Below are positions 17,013 to 25,703 of a stretch of 52,602 bases of DNA, piece by piece (the stretch's first letter is position 1; each line of letters opens with the position of its first letter). Both the position numbers and the translations under genes were made by a program. Origin of the DNA: Nitrospinota bacterium (GTDB lineage Bacteria; Nitrospinota; Nitrospinia; Nitrospinales; VA-1); the NCBI GenBank assembly GCA_027619975.1, contig JAQCGX010000025.1, positions 1 through 52,602 of the forward strand, read 5' to 3'. The notes beneath the pieces were generated by a model. It made no database searches. It was not told the DNA's origin and was given only the letters and a program-made list of their open reading frames with translations.

Positions 17013-17822
17013 CTATACGGCCCCGGCAACCGGCATCGTCCGGCGTAGCCCCAACAGGTTTTTCACCACTTTCGGGTGGTTTCCGTTTTTCAGCATGAAC
17101 GCCCCAAACGAATGACGCAGGGAATGCGGAGTCACAGGTTTGTTCACTCCTGAAATTTCCAAGGCCGACTTGAAAAATTTGGCTACCGCCCGTGTCGTCA
17201 AGGCCCCCCCCCGTTCACTGGGAAAAAGCAGACCTTCCGGTTTTTTGTTGCCAACCTGCCTCGCCAAAGCATCGCGGATACTGCCAGAAAAAATTGTCGT
17301 CCGTCCCTCACCCTCATTGTCGGAATCGGGAACAAATAATTTGAGCTTTGCCAGATCCAGATGTTTGACTTTCACGTTGACCACTTCCGAAACGCGCAAC
17401 CCGGCTGTATAAGTGAGCTCGATCATGAGCCTGTGTTTGGGATTCTCCGCTGAGATAGCTATTTTTTTCACTTCGTCCAGGGTCAACAGAGCCGGCGCGG
17501 CCTTTTTCTTGGGCGGCCTTTTGAATCCGCTCAAATCCAGCCAAAATCCCAGCGTCGATTTACAGAAAAAATCCAGGGCGTTCACCGCCTGGTCGATCGT
17601 GGAACGGGACAAATCGCTTGCAACCAGTTGATTGAGGTAATCCCGGATCTCCACCGCTGTCACCACGTACGGTTCCTGCGGATGAACGTGGCGGAAAAAA
17701 ATCTTCAACTGGCCAATATAGGCCTTAATTGTTTGAGCGCTGTATTCCCCCGATTCTAATTTCGAGCGAACACCGAGTAAAACATTGGTGGTGGACAGGG
17801 GATGGGAAACCAGTTTGTTCAT
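17013..17822 (-). CDS. Tyrosine recombinase (XerC/phage integrase family), lacking the catalytic tyrosine region
   Basis: A 269-residue protein with an N-terminal SAM-like core-binding domain (to about residue 100) and a catalytic domain with R143 in GLRVSE, H233 and R236 in HSLRH, and the LLG segment at 257-259. In active relatives LLG is followed by H/W and, about nine residues later, the nucleophilic tyrosine. Here the frame continues LRRTMPVAGAV and stops, with no histidine or tyrosine. Neither other frame restores the motif in the next 100 bases. ATG 17822 has AGGAG eight bases upstream, so it is well expressed in principle. It may be inactive or a remnant. Confidence 0.85.
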   Translation of the reverse strand: MNKLVSHPLSTTNVLLGVRSKLESGEYSAQTIKAYIGQLKIFFRHVHPQEPYVVTAVEIRDYLNQLVASDLSRSTIDQAVNALDFFCKSTLGFWLDLSGFKRPPKKKAAPALLTLDEVKKIAISAENPKHRLMIELTYTAGLRVSEVVNVKVKHLDLAKLKLFVPDSDNEGEGRTTIFSGSIRDALARQVGNKKPEGLLFPSERGGALTTRAVAKFFKSALEISGVNKPVTPHSLRHSFGAFMLKNGNHPKVVKNLLGLRRTMPVAGAV

Positions 17823-18070
17823 AAACTATCTCCTTGATAGGAGGAGGGCGGGAAGGAGAAACCCTCTTCGGTTATGTTTAAACGCCTGGGGGAAACCTCA
17901 ATCGGTTTCAGGCATTTTAAATTTTGTAGAAGAATCCGGTGTGATATAAAAACACCGTTTTATCATATTAACTTCATGCTAAATATATGCAAATTAGGCC
18001 TTCCGGTCAAGGGAAATTATGCCTTTAATTGGATGTTATCTATTTGAATTAAAATAGCTACGCATGTGGC
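17823..18070. other. Gap of 248 bases with two imperfect hairpins, upstream of the recombinase
   Basis: No convincing gene is seen. A hairpin GCCT...GAAACC/GGTTTC-AGGC spans 17884-17913, and CGGTGT/ACACCG spans 17937-17957. The stretch is A/T-rich from 17914 on. It carries the recombinase leader and the tail of the AI-2E gene transcript. Confidence 0.4.
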
Positions 18071-19141
18071 TCAAGGGCTGAAAAATGCGGATTTTTTATA
18101 GTGCAGAATTCCCCGGCGGATCAACACATTGAGCACCGCCACCAGCGGCACGCCCAGAATGATTCCCACCAGCCCGAATAACTCGCCGCCTAAGAGGACC
18201 GCAAATATGACGGCAACCGGATGCAATCCAATATTTTCGCCCAATACTCGAGGTGTGATGACCATGCCTTCCAGCATCTGCACCACGCCAAACACACCCA
18301 CCACCCACAAAACCGGCAGCCATTCCTGAACTTGCAGATAAGTCAACAGGGCGGCGGGAAAAAACCCAACGATGACCCCAAGATAGGGCACCAGATTTGC
18401 CAGTCCTGCAACCAGCCCTATGAAAAGACTCATGGGAGTTCCGATCACATAAAGGCCTGTGGAATACAGCAACCCCATCAAAAGCCCCACCATCAACTGG
18501 CCACGAACAAAACTGGCAAGAACCCGGTCAACCTCTCGAACGGTCTCCACGGTTTTTTCCTTGAACCGAGGCGGAATCAGGGCCAGAACCTTTTCGTTGA
18601 TCGTGTCAAAATCCCGCAAAAGATAAAACATCACAACGGGAATGATGACCAGATTGGCAATCATAAGGAGGACGCTAAACAGGCTGGACAGGGAATCCCA
18701 GAGAAACGTGCTGACGAAACTGAGGATTTTTAAGGGAAGCTCGCCAAACCGGGCCATGCCTTCGTTCAGAATTTCCTGAATTTTCTGCTGATCCAAACCG
18801 GCGACTTTTTCCAAAAACGGGCGCAGCCAGTTTTGCACCACGTCGATATAGGTTGGTAAACTCTTAGTGAGATTTTCGGCCTGCAATCTGAGAAGCGGAA
18901 ATATCAGGAGGCACGCGCCCAGTATCAATGCAAAGAAAACCAGCATCAGGGAAACAACGGATAAGGTTCGGGACAGCTTCCAGTTTTCCAACCGATCCAC
19001 CAAGGGATCCAGCAAATAGGCCAGGGCAAATGCCACGAAAAACGGCATGATCACCCGCCGGGAATAATAAAGAAAAACCGTGAGCAGGGCCGATATCATC
19101 AGGGTAAGAATGAACGTCTGATAATTTGTTTTCTGGTCCAT
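18071..19141 (-). CDS. AI-2E family transporter (PerM/TqsA-like)
   Basis: A 356-residue inner-membrane protein with about eight spans. Family features are the N-terminal pair of spans with FVAFALAYLLDPLVDRLE, a long helical middle region, and the C-terminal GLVAGLANLVPYLGVIVGFFPAALL and GLHPVAVIFAVLLGGELFGLVGIILGVPL segments. Members export small molecules (autoinducer-2 in E. coli) or act as sodium/proton antiporters, so the family name does not fix the substrate. The ATG follows the stop of the upstream periplasmic-protein gene by three bases, so the two are coupled. Confidence 0.88.
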   Translation of the reverse strand: MDQKTNYQTFILTLMISALLTVFLYYSRRVIMPFFVAFALAYLLDPLVDRLENWKLSRTLSVVSLMLVFFALILGACLLIFPLLRLQAENLTKSLPTYIDVVQNWLRPFLEKVAGLDQQKIQEILNEGMARFGELPLKILSFVSTFLWDSLSSLFSVLLMIANLVIIPVVMFYLLRDFDTINEKVLALIPPRFKEKTVETVREVDRVLASFVRGQLMVGLLMGLLYSTGLYVIGTPMSLFIGLVAGLANLVPYLGVIVGFFPAALLTYLQVQEWLPVLWVVGVFGVVQMLEGMVITPRVLGENIGLHPVAVIFAVLLGGELFGLVGIILGVPLVAVLNVLIRRGILHYKKSAFFSP

Positions 19142-19144
19142 GCA

Positions 19145-20140
19145 CTAGAGATCTTCCAAGGGTAAAGGAGACGCCACCGATGGCGGCGACACGCGTGGAA
19201 CATTTTGGGAAGCTGAAGGGGCCTCCCAATGCCGATTCAGCGAACTCAGCAAAAAATCAGATAGTTTTCCGCTCACCACTCCAAACGCCTCCAGTTCGCC
19301 GGCCAGCAGGTCCTCGTTGCGAGCCGTGGCAAAATCGCTTTTCGCGGCGATAACTTCCGATTTCAACGCCGAAATCACCCGCACACTGATATTGGTCTGA
19401 ATGGTGTATTCTCCTGATACGCTTTGGCTTTCAAGCTTTTTAGACATGGCATTGCCCAAAATCACGATATCCGCCCCGACTTTTAAACCGATTTGAATGG
19501 CATCGTTGACATTACCTTTAACGGCATTCAACACCATTTCTTCAGACACATTATCCCGGATCGGGTCACGAAGCACCACATTCACTCCCGCTTCGGTGAG
19601 ATTCTGCACCAGGGCCGCCTCGGAAATGGGCATCACATCCCAGAAACCTCCCTCTTCGCCGGAGGTAATGCTGGTTTCAGAAATTAGTAGAACCACATGT
19701 TTCATGCTACCCGGTACGGTGACCAACCCGGTATGACCTAAAGAATTCCCCAGAGCATTTGGAAACAGGGTCACTTCCATTATCACTTCACTCGTTTTTC
19801 CAACGGGGTCATCCACAGCTTCAATAAACCGGTAACTTTGAACATAAAGATCGGCTTGCGCCAAAACCTCGGCAAAATCTTTTTGGTTGTCTCTGAATTT
19901 CTGGTCCCCCATGAAATTTCGCAGGGCTTTTTCCAGGGCCGACTGAAATGCCAGGGACACGGCTTTTTCCCTTGCCTTCACATAATTATTGCCCTGCACA
20001 GAAACTTTAGCAGTGACCTGATGGGTCAGTTTCACCTGCACCTGGGCGTGAATCGTGGTCGCAGGAAAAAACAACGCCCCCACAGCCAGCATGAGGGTTA
20101 GGAGCGAACGCAAAAAATTTTCTTTATATGCAATCTTCAA
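19145..20140 (-). CDS. Exported periplasmic protein with FlgT/LpoB-like features
   Basis: A signal peptide of about 32 residues (basic start, LLTLMLAVGALFF core, cut after IHA) is followed by a domain with the segment VQGNNYVKAREKAVSLAFQSALEKAL, like the N-terminal domain of FlgT-type proteins. A later part with VGADIVILGNAM resembles the FlgT-middle/LpoB-type fold. No flagellar genes are nearby, so a motility role is unsupported. I place the start at TTG 20140, which gives a normal signal peptide; a longer frame from 20197 would begin inside the inverted repeat at 20176-20279 and is unlikely. It is coupled to the AI-2E family gene. Confidence 0.6.
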   Translation of the reverse strand: MKIAYKENFLRSLLTLMLAVGALFFPATTIHAQVQVKLTHQVTAKVSVQGNNYVKAREKAVSLAFQSALEKALRNFMGDQKFRDNQKDFAEVLAQADLYVQSYRFIEAVDDPVGKTSEVIMEVTLFPNALGNSLGHTGLVTVPGSMKHVVLLISETSITSGEEGGFWDVMPISEAALVQNLTEAGVNVVLRDPIRDNVSEEMVLNAVKGNVNDAIQIGLKVGADIVILGNAMSKKLESQSVSGEYTIQTNISVRVISALKSEVIAAKSDFATARNEDLLAGELEAFGVVSGKLSDFLLSSLNRHWEAPSASQNVPRVSPPSVASPLPLEDL

Positions 20141-20175
20141 GGAAACATTTTTGGGGTTGAAGTGGGCAAAGCTAA

Positions 20176-20279
20176 CAGGTTGCTGAAAAAGTCCCATCCA
20201 CGAGGGTTTCCACTGCTGTCACACTGAGCTTGTGATATTCGACAATTGCGAGTAGAAAAAATAGTTTTTCAGCAACCTG
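20176..20279. mobile_element. MITE-like element with 15-base terminal inverted repeats
   Basis: CAGGTTGCTGAAAAA at 20176-20190 is repeated as its exact complement at 20265-20279. The enclosed 74 bases hold no gene. The right end extends to a 24-base exact match with 52513-52536, and a one-mismatch copy of the end is at 64-82. This is the form of a small non-autonomous transposable element or dispersed palindromic repeat. No target duplication is evident. Confidence 0.65.
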
Positions 20280-20309
20280 CCAAAACAACGGCTCGGAAAC
20301 TTTGACTGT

Positions 20310-21041
20310 TCAGGCGCTCTTGGTGACAGAACTATAAAGAGATTTGATCTCCAGAGGCGAAAGAAAACGGAAACTGCCCAGGGGCAGACCCGTCAGGTTT
20401 AATTTACTGAAATGGGTCCTCTTCAGCTTTACGACAGGATGGCCGATCACTTCACAAATCCGTTTGATATGACGGTTTTTTCCCTCGACCAGTGTCATTG
20501 TCAAAATGCAGTTTTTCCCGCTGGTCCTGAATACTTTAACGTTAACCGGAGACGTTTTAATATCATCCAGACGAATTCCTTTTCTCATCCGGCTCAGCTT
20601 CTTTTCATCGGGAACGCCCCGGACTTTGACCTGATAGGTGCGCTCCACCTGGTACCTGGGATCGAGTAATTTTTTGGCGAGACTGCCGTCATTGGTGAAT
20701 AACAAAATCCCCTGGGTGTTGAAATCCAATCGCCCGACAGGAAACACCCGCCCCGGCACCTTTTTCACGAATTCCATGACGGTTCGCCGGTCACGCGCAT
20801 CATCTTTCATGGTGGTCAAGCAACTCGGGGGCTTGTTGAGAATAAGAAAGGACTTTTCCTGCGGCTTCGGGAGTAACTTTCCCTTAACCACAATTTTATC
20901 CACGGCAGGATCGGCCAGGGACCCCAATTTCGTAACGACCTGGTCGTTCACCTTGACCTTGCCTTCGTCCACCCAGCGTTCCGCTTCCCGGCGTGAGGCC
21001 AACCCGGCTTCGGCAATAATTTTTTGTATGCGTATTTTCAT
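20310..21041 (-). CDS. rluB: 23S rRNA pseudouridine synthase, RsuA/RluB family
   Basis: A 243-residue enzyme with an N-terminal S4 RNA-binding domain (RIQKIIAEAGLASRREAERWVDEG) and the pseudouridine synthase domain with the catalytic motif GRLDFNTQGILLFTND near residue 102. The segment KNRHIKRICEVIGHPVVKLKR is the family end motif. It likely modifies a uridine in 23S rRNA (position 2605 for RluB) or in 16S rRNA if it is RsuA. Its position directly downstream of scpB favours RluB. There is no long acidic or basic C-terminal tail. Confidence 0.88.
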   Translation of the reverse strand: MKIRIQKIIAEAGLASRREAERWVDEGKVKVNDQVVTKLGSLADPAVDKIVVKGKLLPKPQEKSFLILNKPPSCLTTMKDDARDRRTVMEFVKKVPGRVFPVGRLDFNTQGILLFTNDGSLAKKLLDPRYQVERTYQVKVRGVPDEKKLSRMRKGIRLDDIKTSPVNVKVFRTSGKNCILTMTLVEGKNRHIKRICEVIGHPVVKLKRTHFSKLNLTGLPLGSFRFLSPLEIKSLYSSVTKSA

Positions 21042-21073
21042 TTAACAACTATTCCTTTGGTAGTACAACATCT

Positions 21074-21802
21074 TCAAATTTCTGGTTCCAAATCATCCGT
21101 TGAGGAAGCCGCATCGTCTCCATCAGGCTCTCGGGTTTCCTCTTCAGAGAATATTATTTCAGTTGAGTCTTCGCTCACCGCCTGATCGGAATGGGTAGTG
21201 GCAACGTCCGATACGGTTTGCTTCGCAAGAGAATTGTCAAAGTCCATTTCAGCTTGAGCGCTGGAATCCGACTCACCGCCGAGCTCTACCTGTAAGTCCT
21301 CCAACGTAGGCAGATCGCTCAAATCCTTCAACCCGAAATATTCGAGAAATTTTCGGGTCGTTCGATACATGATCGGCCGACCGGGAACTTTTTTCCTGCC
21401 CCCAGGTCCGATGATTTTTTTGTCCAAAAGCGTTTTGATCACGCCACCGCAGTCGACGCCGCGCACCTCTTCCACTTCCTGCTTGGTGAGAGGTTGCTTG
21501 TAAGCAATGATAGACAGAGTATCAAGACTCGGCTGGGACAGCTTGGTGGTTTTATCAAGCTTGAGAAATTTCCGAATCCAGTCGGAATATTCATGACGGG
21601 TGCATAACTGGTAACCTTCCGCCACTTCATCAATCTGAAGATTCCGGGACCGATATTCCTCCTGCAATTCCTCCAGAATGGATCGGAGAGCCGCCTTTTC
21701 CGTGCCGTTCATGATGGTCTTTTGCAGATCATCCACTGTGACAGGCTGATCGGAAGCCAGGAGAATATTCTCGACGATGGCTTTTAGATTTTCTTGTTCC
21801 AA
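21074..21802 (-). CDS. scpB: Segregation and condensation protein B
   Basis: A 242-residue protein with two winged-helix domains. Marks are the first domain ENILLASDQPVTVDDL and the segment LSIIAYKQPLTKQEVEEVRGVDCGGVIKTLL near residue 95, followed by GRPIMYRTTRKFLEYFGLKDL. ScpB works with ScpA and SMC to compact the chromosome. The C-terminal 60 residues are acidic and low in complexity. It starts at TTG 21802 with a GGGGAAGAG ribosome site. scpA, its usual neighbour, is not in the window; a dCTP deaminase gene sits upstream instead. Confidence 0.93.
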   Translation of the reverse strand: MEQENLKAIVENILLASDQPVTVDDLQKTIMNGTEKAALRSILEELQEEYRSRNLQIDEVAEGYQLCTRHEYSDWIRKFLKLDKTTKLSQPSLDTLSIIAYKQPLTKQEVEEVRGVDCGGVIKTLLDKKIIGPGGRKKVPGRPIMYRTTRKFLEYFGLKDLSDLPTLEDLQVELGGESDSSAQAEMDFDNSLAKQTVSDVATTHSDQAVSEDSTEIIFSEEETREPDGDDAASSTDDLEPEI

Positions 21803-21896
21803 GTGCTCTTCCCCGATGGTTACAGTTTTATTCTATTACAGAAAGGTCACACGGCAAAAAAACATTCAGGAATCGCAGTATTCCATCCTTTACCCT

Positions 21897-23081
21897 TTAA
21901 CAATCATTTTTAAAATACTTGCTGAGCGCCAACTCCTGGGAATGATAATTGGAGTGGATGGTTTTTCCATAAATTTTGGTTGGCGTTTCAATCACTTTTT
22001 CAAATTTCAAACGGCAAAACGTTTGCCCATCTTCCACCAGGAAGGGAACATCGTGCGGACGCACTTCCATCACCGCATGGGTGCCAAGATTGAGGCGCGT
22101 CTCCTCTGCCGCCCAACCAAAGCCGGGGTCGAAAAAACCAGCGTAATGCGTGCGCAATTCTCCGCTGTTGGGCTCATAGGCGACCATTTCCGCAAGCAGG
22201 TTGGGAGCAATGCAGATTTTTTCTTTCGACATCATGATGTAGAAACATTCCGGCTCCAGGATCAAACGGTCGTTTCGGGTCCGATAAATGGGTTCCCAAA
22301 AATCTCCCGCGCGGTAATGATTTATTTTTGATAAATCAATCACGCTGGAATTGGTCTTGGCTTTGTAGGCGATGATGTCTTCTTTGTGTTTTCCGGATAA
22401 TTCGACGCTGATGTAAATCCCTTCCTTAACCTTGATTAAATTATAAGGAATGGCAAAGCCATTGCCATCGAACAAAATGGGAGATTTTCTGTATTCAGGC
22501 TCCAGCCCCTGGTTTCCCAATGTGGCTGAAGAGACAACTCCAATCCTCAACTGATTGAGAGACAGACCGGCTTTGACCTTGACGGGAAACGACCGGGGAA
22601 TGATCTCCAGATACAACTTGCCGTTATATTCCTTGCGGATTTCATCGAAGCGGTGCCCCCGGTCAATGATCACCCGGGTGAACATATCCAGCCGCCCGGT
22701 GGAACTTTTCGGATTGGCCAGCCCAAACATGGAGGGGGGGAAATTCACCTCCTCCATGAGCGGAATCAAGTAAATCGCTCCCTTTTCGAGAATGCCTCCA
22801 TCCCCTGATATATCGAACTCATACAGTGTGACATCCTTGAGCTTCTCTTCCACCGTATCGTTTTCAGGCAAAAAACTGCACTGGATGCGGTACGCCTTGG
22901 GTCCCAACCGTAAATCCACGCTCACCGGCTGGAACTGGGAAGGGTTTATCGGAACTTCCGAATGAATGTAACCTTCCTGGCAAGCCATTTCGATCATCTG
23001 GAAAGGCAGATAGCCGCGTTTGCCCTTCAAAACCTCGAGAAGGTCCATACTGGCCGGAGAATTTGTTGTCACAGGCTGCAT
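21897..23081 (-). CDS. dcd: 2'-deoxycytidine 5'-triphosphate deaminase, long type
   Basis: A 394-residue protein of the double-length dCTP deaminase type, with two related dUTPase-fold halves. The first half has FQPVSVDLRLG, GLANPKSSTGRLDMFTRVIIDRG (near residue 125) and a Y-G-K-LY-EI-PRSFPV motif; the second carries an ECFYIMMSKEKICIAP stretch and a PGFGWAAE motif. It converts dCTP to dUTP for thymidylate supply. Classical Dcd is about 190 residues, so the length is twofold, as in alphaproteobacterial relatives. It is divergently transcribed from the zinc ribbon gene. Confidence 0.85.
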   Translation of the reverse strand: MQPVTTNSPASMDLLEVLKGKRGYLPFQMIEMACQEGYIHSEVPINPSQFQPVSVDLRLGPKAYRIQCSFLPENDTVEEKLKDVTLYEFDISGDGGILEKGAIYLIPLMEEVNFPPSMFGLANPKSSTGRLDMFTRVIIDRGHRFDEIRKEYNGKLYLEIIPRSFPVKVKAGLSLNQLRIGVVSSATLGNQGLEPEYRKSPILFDGNGFAIPYNLIKVKEGIYISVELSGKHKEDIIAYKAKTNSSVIDLSKINHYRAGDFWEPIYRTRNDRLILEPECFYIMMSKEKICIAPNLLAEMVAYEPNSGELRTHYAGFFDPGFGWAAEETRLNLGTHAVMEVRPHDVPFLVEDGQTFCRLKFEKVIETPTKIYGKTIHSNYHSQELALSKYFKNDC

Positions 23082-23166
23082 AATTTGATCCAGGGATAAA
23101 AATATCTTTGTAGCGACAGGGTGTGTGGTTGATTGAGCGGAGAAAGCCCAAGGACTGTAAATTCAA

Positions 23167-23196
23167 TTGACAGGCCGTTTACGGCTATGATTTAAT
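23167..23196 (+). promoter_or_regulatory. Promoter ahead of the zinc ribbon gene
   Basis: A consensus TTGACA (23167-23172) stands 18 bases from TTTAAT (23191-23196). The spacer holds the palindrome GCCGTTTACGGC, a possible operator. Confidence 0.5.
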
Positions 23197-23248
23197 CCTA
23201 ATATCCATCATTTTTCAACTGGATAATTGAACGAGGTGCGAGAAACTT

Positions 23249-23500
23249 ATGCCTTTGTACGAGTATTTCTGTGAAGATTGCCAAAAAGAGTTCACTCTTT
23301 TGCAGTCTGCCAGCGTCAATAAAGACGAAACCACCTGCTCGGAGTGCGGGTCATCCGAGGTGAATTATAAATTTTCCACCTTTGCCTCCAAAACCCAGAA
23401 AGTGACAAAATCTGTCAATAGAACCCCCGTGACAGAAAAGGATTACCCAAACAAAGACGTGTTCAAATTGCCCATTCCCCGGCTGAGATCAGAACTATAA
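23249..23500 (+). CDS. FmdB-family zinc ribbon protein
   Basis: An 83-residue protein starting MPLYEYFCEDCQKEFTLLQ. Two CxxC pairs, CEDC at residues 8-11 and CSEC near residue 31, form a zinc ribbon as in the FmdB regulatory-protein family (PF09723). The exact function is unknown; members are proposed regulators. A GAGGTG ribosome site precedes the ATG. It lies 88 bases upstream of the TPR-cupredoxin gene on the same strand. Confidence 0.82.
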   Translation: MPLYEYFCEDCQKEFTLLQSASVNKDETTCSECGSSEVNYKFSTFASKTQKVTKSVNRTPVTEKDYPNKDVFKLPIPRLRSEL

Positions 23501-23588
23501 TTCCAAACCTGGGAATATTTTGCAGTCCAGAGGATCTAACCCCAGACACACCCTAAATAAACGTAATTAAAGGAAGTATCTCCTGAAA

Positions 23589-25586
23589 ATGAGCGCTAAA
23601 AAAAATAAATTTAAAAACACATCTGCCCATAAAAACGTTGGATCACCCACAGTCATCCACCCTGTAAAGCGATTCGGTGTTCCCGTTTTGTCGGTGGCGG
23701 TCCTTGCCGTTGGCCTTTGGGCTTTAATGGAACTTTCCACTCCATCCAGCAACCTGGTTCCTTATGATTCGGTCAAGCAGGTAAAAAATGACACCTCGGA
23801 AGAACCGTCTAACGAAAAAAAGCCGGAAAAAGTGTCCACCGAAATGGAAAGAAATATTTCGGATTTGGTGAAGCAAGCGTCCAACACCCCGGAGCCAAGA
23901 AGCCAGCTGCCGCGTGCAACCCTGGAGCACATTGCTAACGGAATGGATTTGACGGAGCAAGGGAAATACAACCAGGCCGATGCCGAGTTTGGTGAAGCCG
24001 CTAAAATCAGCCCCGACTCGCATGAAGTGTATTCTATTTGGGGCGCGGCCCTGAAGATGCAGAAAAAATACAAGGGCGCCAACAGGAAATTTGCAAAGGC
24101 TCATACATTGGCCCCTGCAGACTCGGAAATCATTTTCAACTGGGCGATGTCGACGCTGGAACAACGCGATTCCGACGAAGCCATTCGCCTGTTTACAAAA
24201 TCAGTTGAAATGGAGCCCAGCAACTACCTGGCCTACAATTACCTCGGCAAAGCCTACGGACAGAAAAAATTCTATGACGACGAAATTGCCAGCTACGAAA
24301 AAGCCATCTCCATGAACCCCCAATTTGCCCCGCCGCATTTCAACCTCGGTGTGGTGCTCAGCATTCAAAAGAAGTTTGAAAAAGCCGCCCCGCATTTTGA
24401 AAAAGCCATAGAAATTGACAAAAGCTTTGAAAAACCGTTTGTTGTACAAATGCTCACGGCTTTGGGTCGCTATAAAACAGACAAATCCAAACCGGCAAAA
24501 ACGGGAGACGCCAAACCCGAGCCTGTGCAGGAAGCCAAAGTGGATATTGGCGCAGAAGTAAAAAAAACGTTGGAGCAGAAATCTGAAGGGTCTGGATCCG
24601 ATCACAAGATGGAAGAAGGGTCCAAGAATGTCAAGGACACCACAACTGTTAAAGGCAGGGTGCTGGTCAACGGAGCGCCGCTTTCCCCTCTGGGCGTGGT
24701 GTTTCTGGAAACCAAATCCAAATTAAGAGCCCCCGAACAGAAGAAACAGGCCATGACCGTCAAGCAAAGCAGTCTTCAGTTTTTCCCTAAACATAATATC
24801 GTTTCTGTCGGGTCTACTGTCACCTTTGCCAATGAAGACCGGGAAGTCCACAATATTTATTCAAAATCCAGGAACAATCAGTTCAATCTGGGGGCTATGG
24901 CCGCCGGCGCCGCCAAGACCATCACTCTCGATCAGCCGGGCCCCATCGTTTTGCGCTGTAATATGCATAAAGATATGATCGGCACCATTTTCGTCGTGCC
25001 CAACGGCTACTACACGCACACCGATGCAAAAGGGGAATACTCCTTCACCGACGTTAAAAGCCAGGGCTACCTCCTCGAATACTGGCACCCACAGCTGATC
25101 CCGGATGAAGTCGAAACCCACATGAAGCAAGTGGATTTAAAAGGCGTGGATCAATCCGTCAATTTCGATATTAAATCAGCGTCACAACCGGGGGAAATCC
25201 ATGATCTGGTGGACCCCACGGATTACAACACCATTGTCGACAATATCGAAAAAGAAGTTCTTCAAGCCATTGCGGACTGGAAAGCGGGAAAAAAAACCAT
25301 CCCCAGAAAACGCATGTTGATGGCCATCACCAAACATTACGACGGTGAAGGACTCAAAGGCGCTCTCGCCAAGAGCTTCAGTCAGAAGAGAAGCATGGGT
25401 TTGGAAAAGAAATTGGATGAAATCCGTAAAGAAATCTCGGGAATTGGAGTTTCCAAGGGGGATGTCACTGAGGAATCGCTCACCAGCAAGGCAAAATTTG
25501 TCATCACGCAACTGCGCAATAACGTGCAGGAACTTGAGGCCCGTTTGAATCCGGATTTTAACAAAAAAGAAAATTCTAAAGAATAA
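23589..25586 (+). CDS. Membrane-anchored TPR protein with an amicyanin-like copper domain
   Basis: A 665-residue protein. A basic N-terminus and one membrane span (about 28-48) anchor it with the rest outside the cytoplasm. A Lys/Glu-rich linker is followed by four to six TPR units (about 110-300), then a cupredoxin domain (about 360-475) with type-1 copper ligands H421, C457, H460 and M463. The C-x2-H-x2-M spacing is that of amicyanin rather than plastocyanin. A helical C-terminal domain follows (about 530-655) with no haem motif. It could be an electron-transfer or copper-handling scaffold in the periplasm. The combination of TPRs with a cupredoxin is uncommon to me. Confidence 0.78.
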   Translation: MSAKKNKFKNTSAHKNVGSPTVIHPVKRFGVPVLSVAVLAVGLWALMELSTPSSNLVPYDSVKQVKNDTSEEPSNEKKPEKVSTEMERNISDLVKQASNTPEPRSQLPRATLEHIANGMDLTEQGKYNQADAEFGEAAKISPDSHEVYSIWGAALKMQKKYKGANRKFAKAHTLAPADSEIIFNWAMSTLEQRDSDEAIRLFTKSVEMEPSNYLAYNYLGKAYGQKKFYDDEIASYEKAISMNPQFAPPHFNLGVVLSIQKKFEKAAPHFEKAIEIDKSFEKPFVVQMLTALGRYKTDKSKPAKTGDAKPEPVQEAKVDIGAEVKKTLEQKSEGSGSDHKMEEGSKNVKDTTTVKGRVLVNGAPLSPLGVVFLETKSKLRAPEQKKQAMTVKQSSLQFFPKHNIVSVGSTVTFANEDREVHNIYSKSRNNQFNLGAMAAGAAKTITLDQPGPIVLRCNMHKDMIGTIFVVPNGYYTHTDAKGEYSFTDVKSQGYLLEYWHPQLIPDEVETHMKQVDLKGVDQSVNFDIKSASQPGEIHDLVDPTDYNTIVDNIEKEVLQAIADWKAGKKTIPRKRMLMAITKHYDGEGLKGALAKSFSQKRSMGLEKKLDEIRKEISGIGVSKGDVTEESLTSKAKFVITQLRNNVQELEARLNPDFNKKENSKE

Positions 25587-25703
25587 GAACCTGTCCTGCC
25601 TGGGGTCCCCTCCCCTTATGCCTGAGTGGAAGTAAAGTTTCTCAAGGAAGTTTCAAAAAGCTTTTTTTGACTTTTTCGTTTGCTGAATGATAATTTGACC
25701 GTT

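Noticed and set aside
19145-20197. Longer periplasmic protein starting at 20197
   Set aside because: The extra residues are translated repeat-element sequence; the signal peptide starts properly at 20140.
25640-25680. Terminator ahead of cysS
   Set aside because: The AAAAAGCTTTTT palindrome is A/T only with no stable stem, so it was not called.
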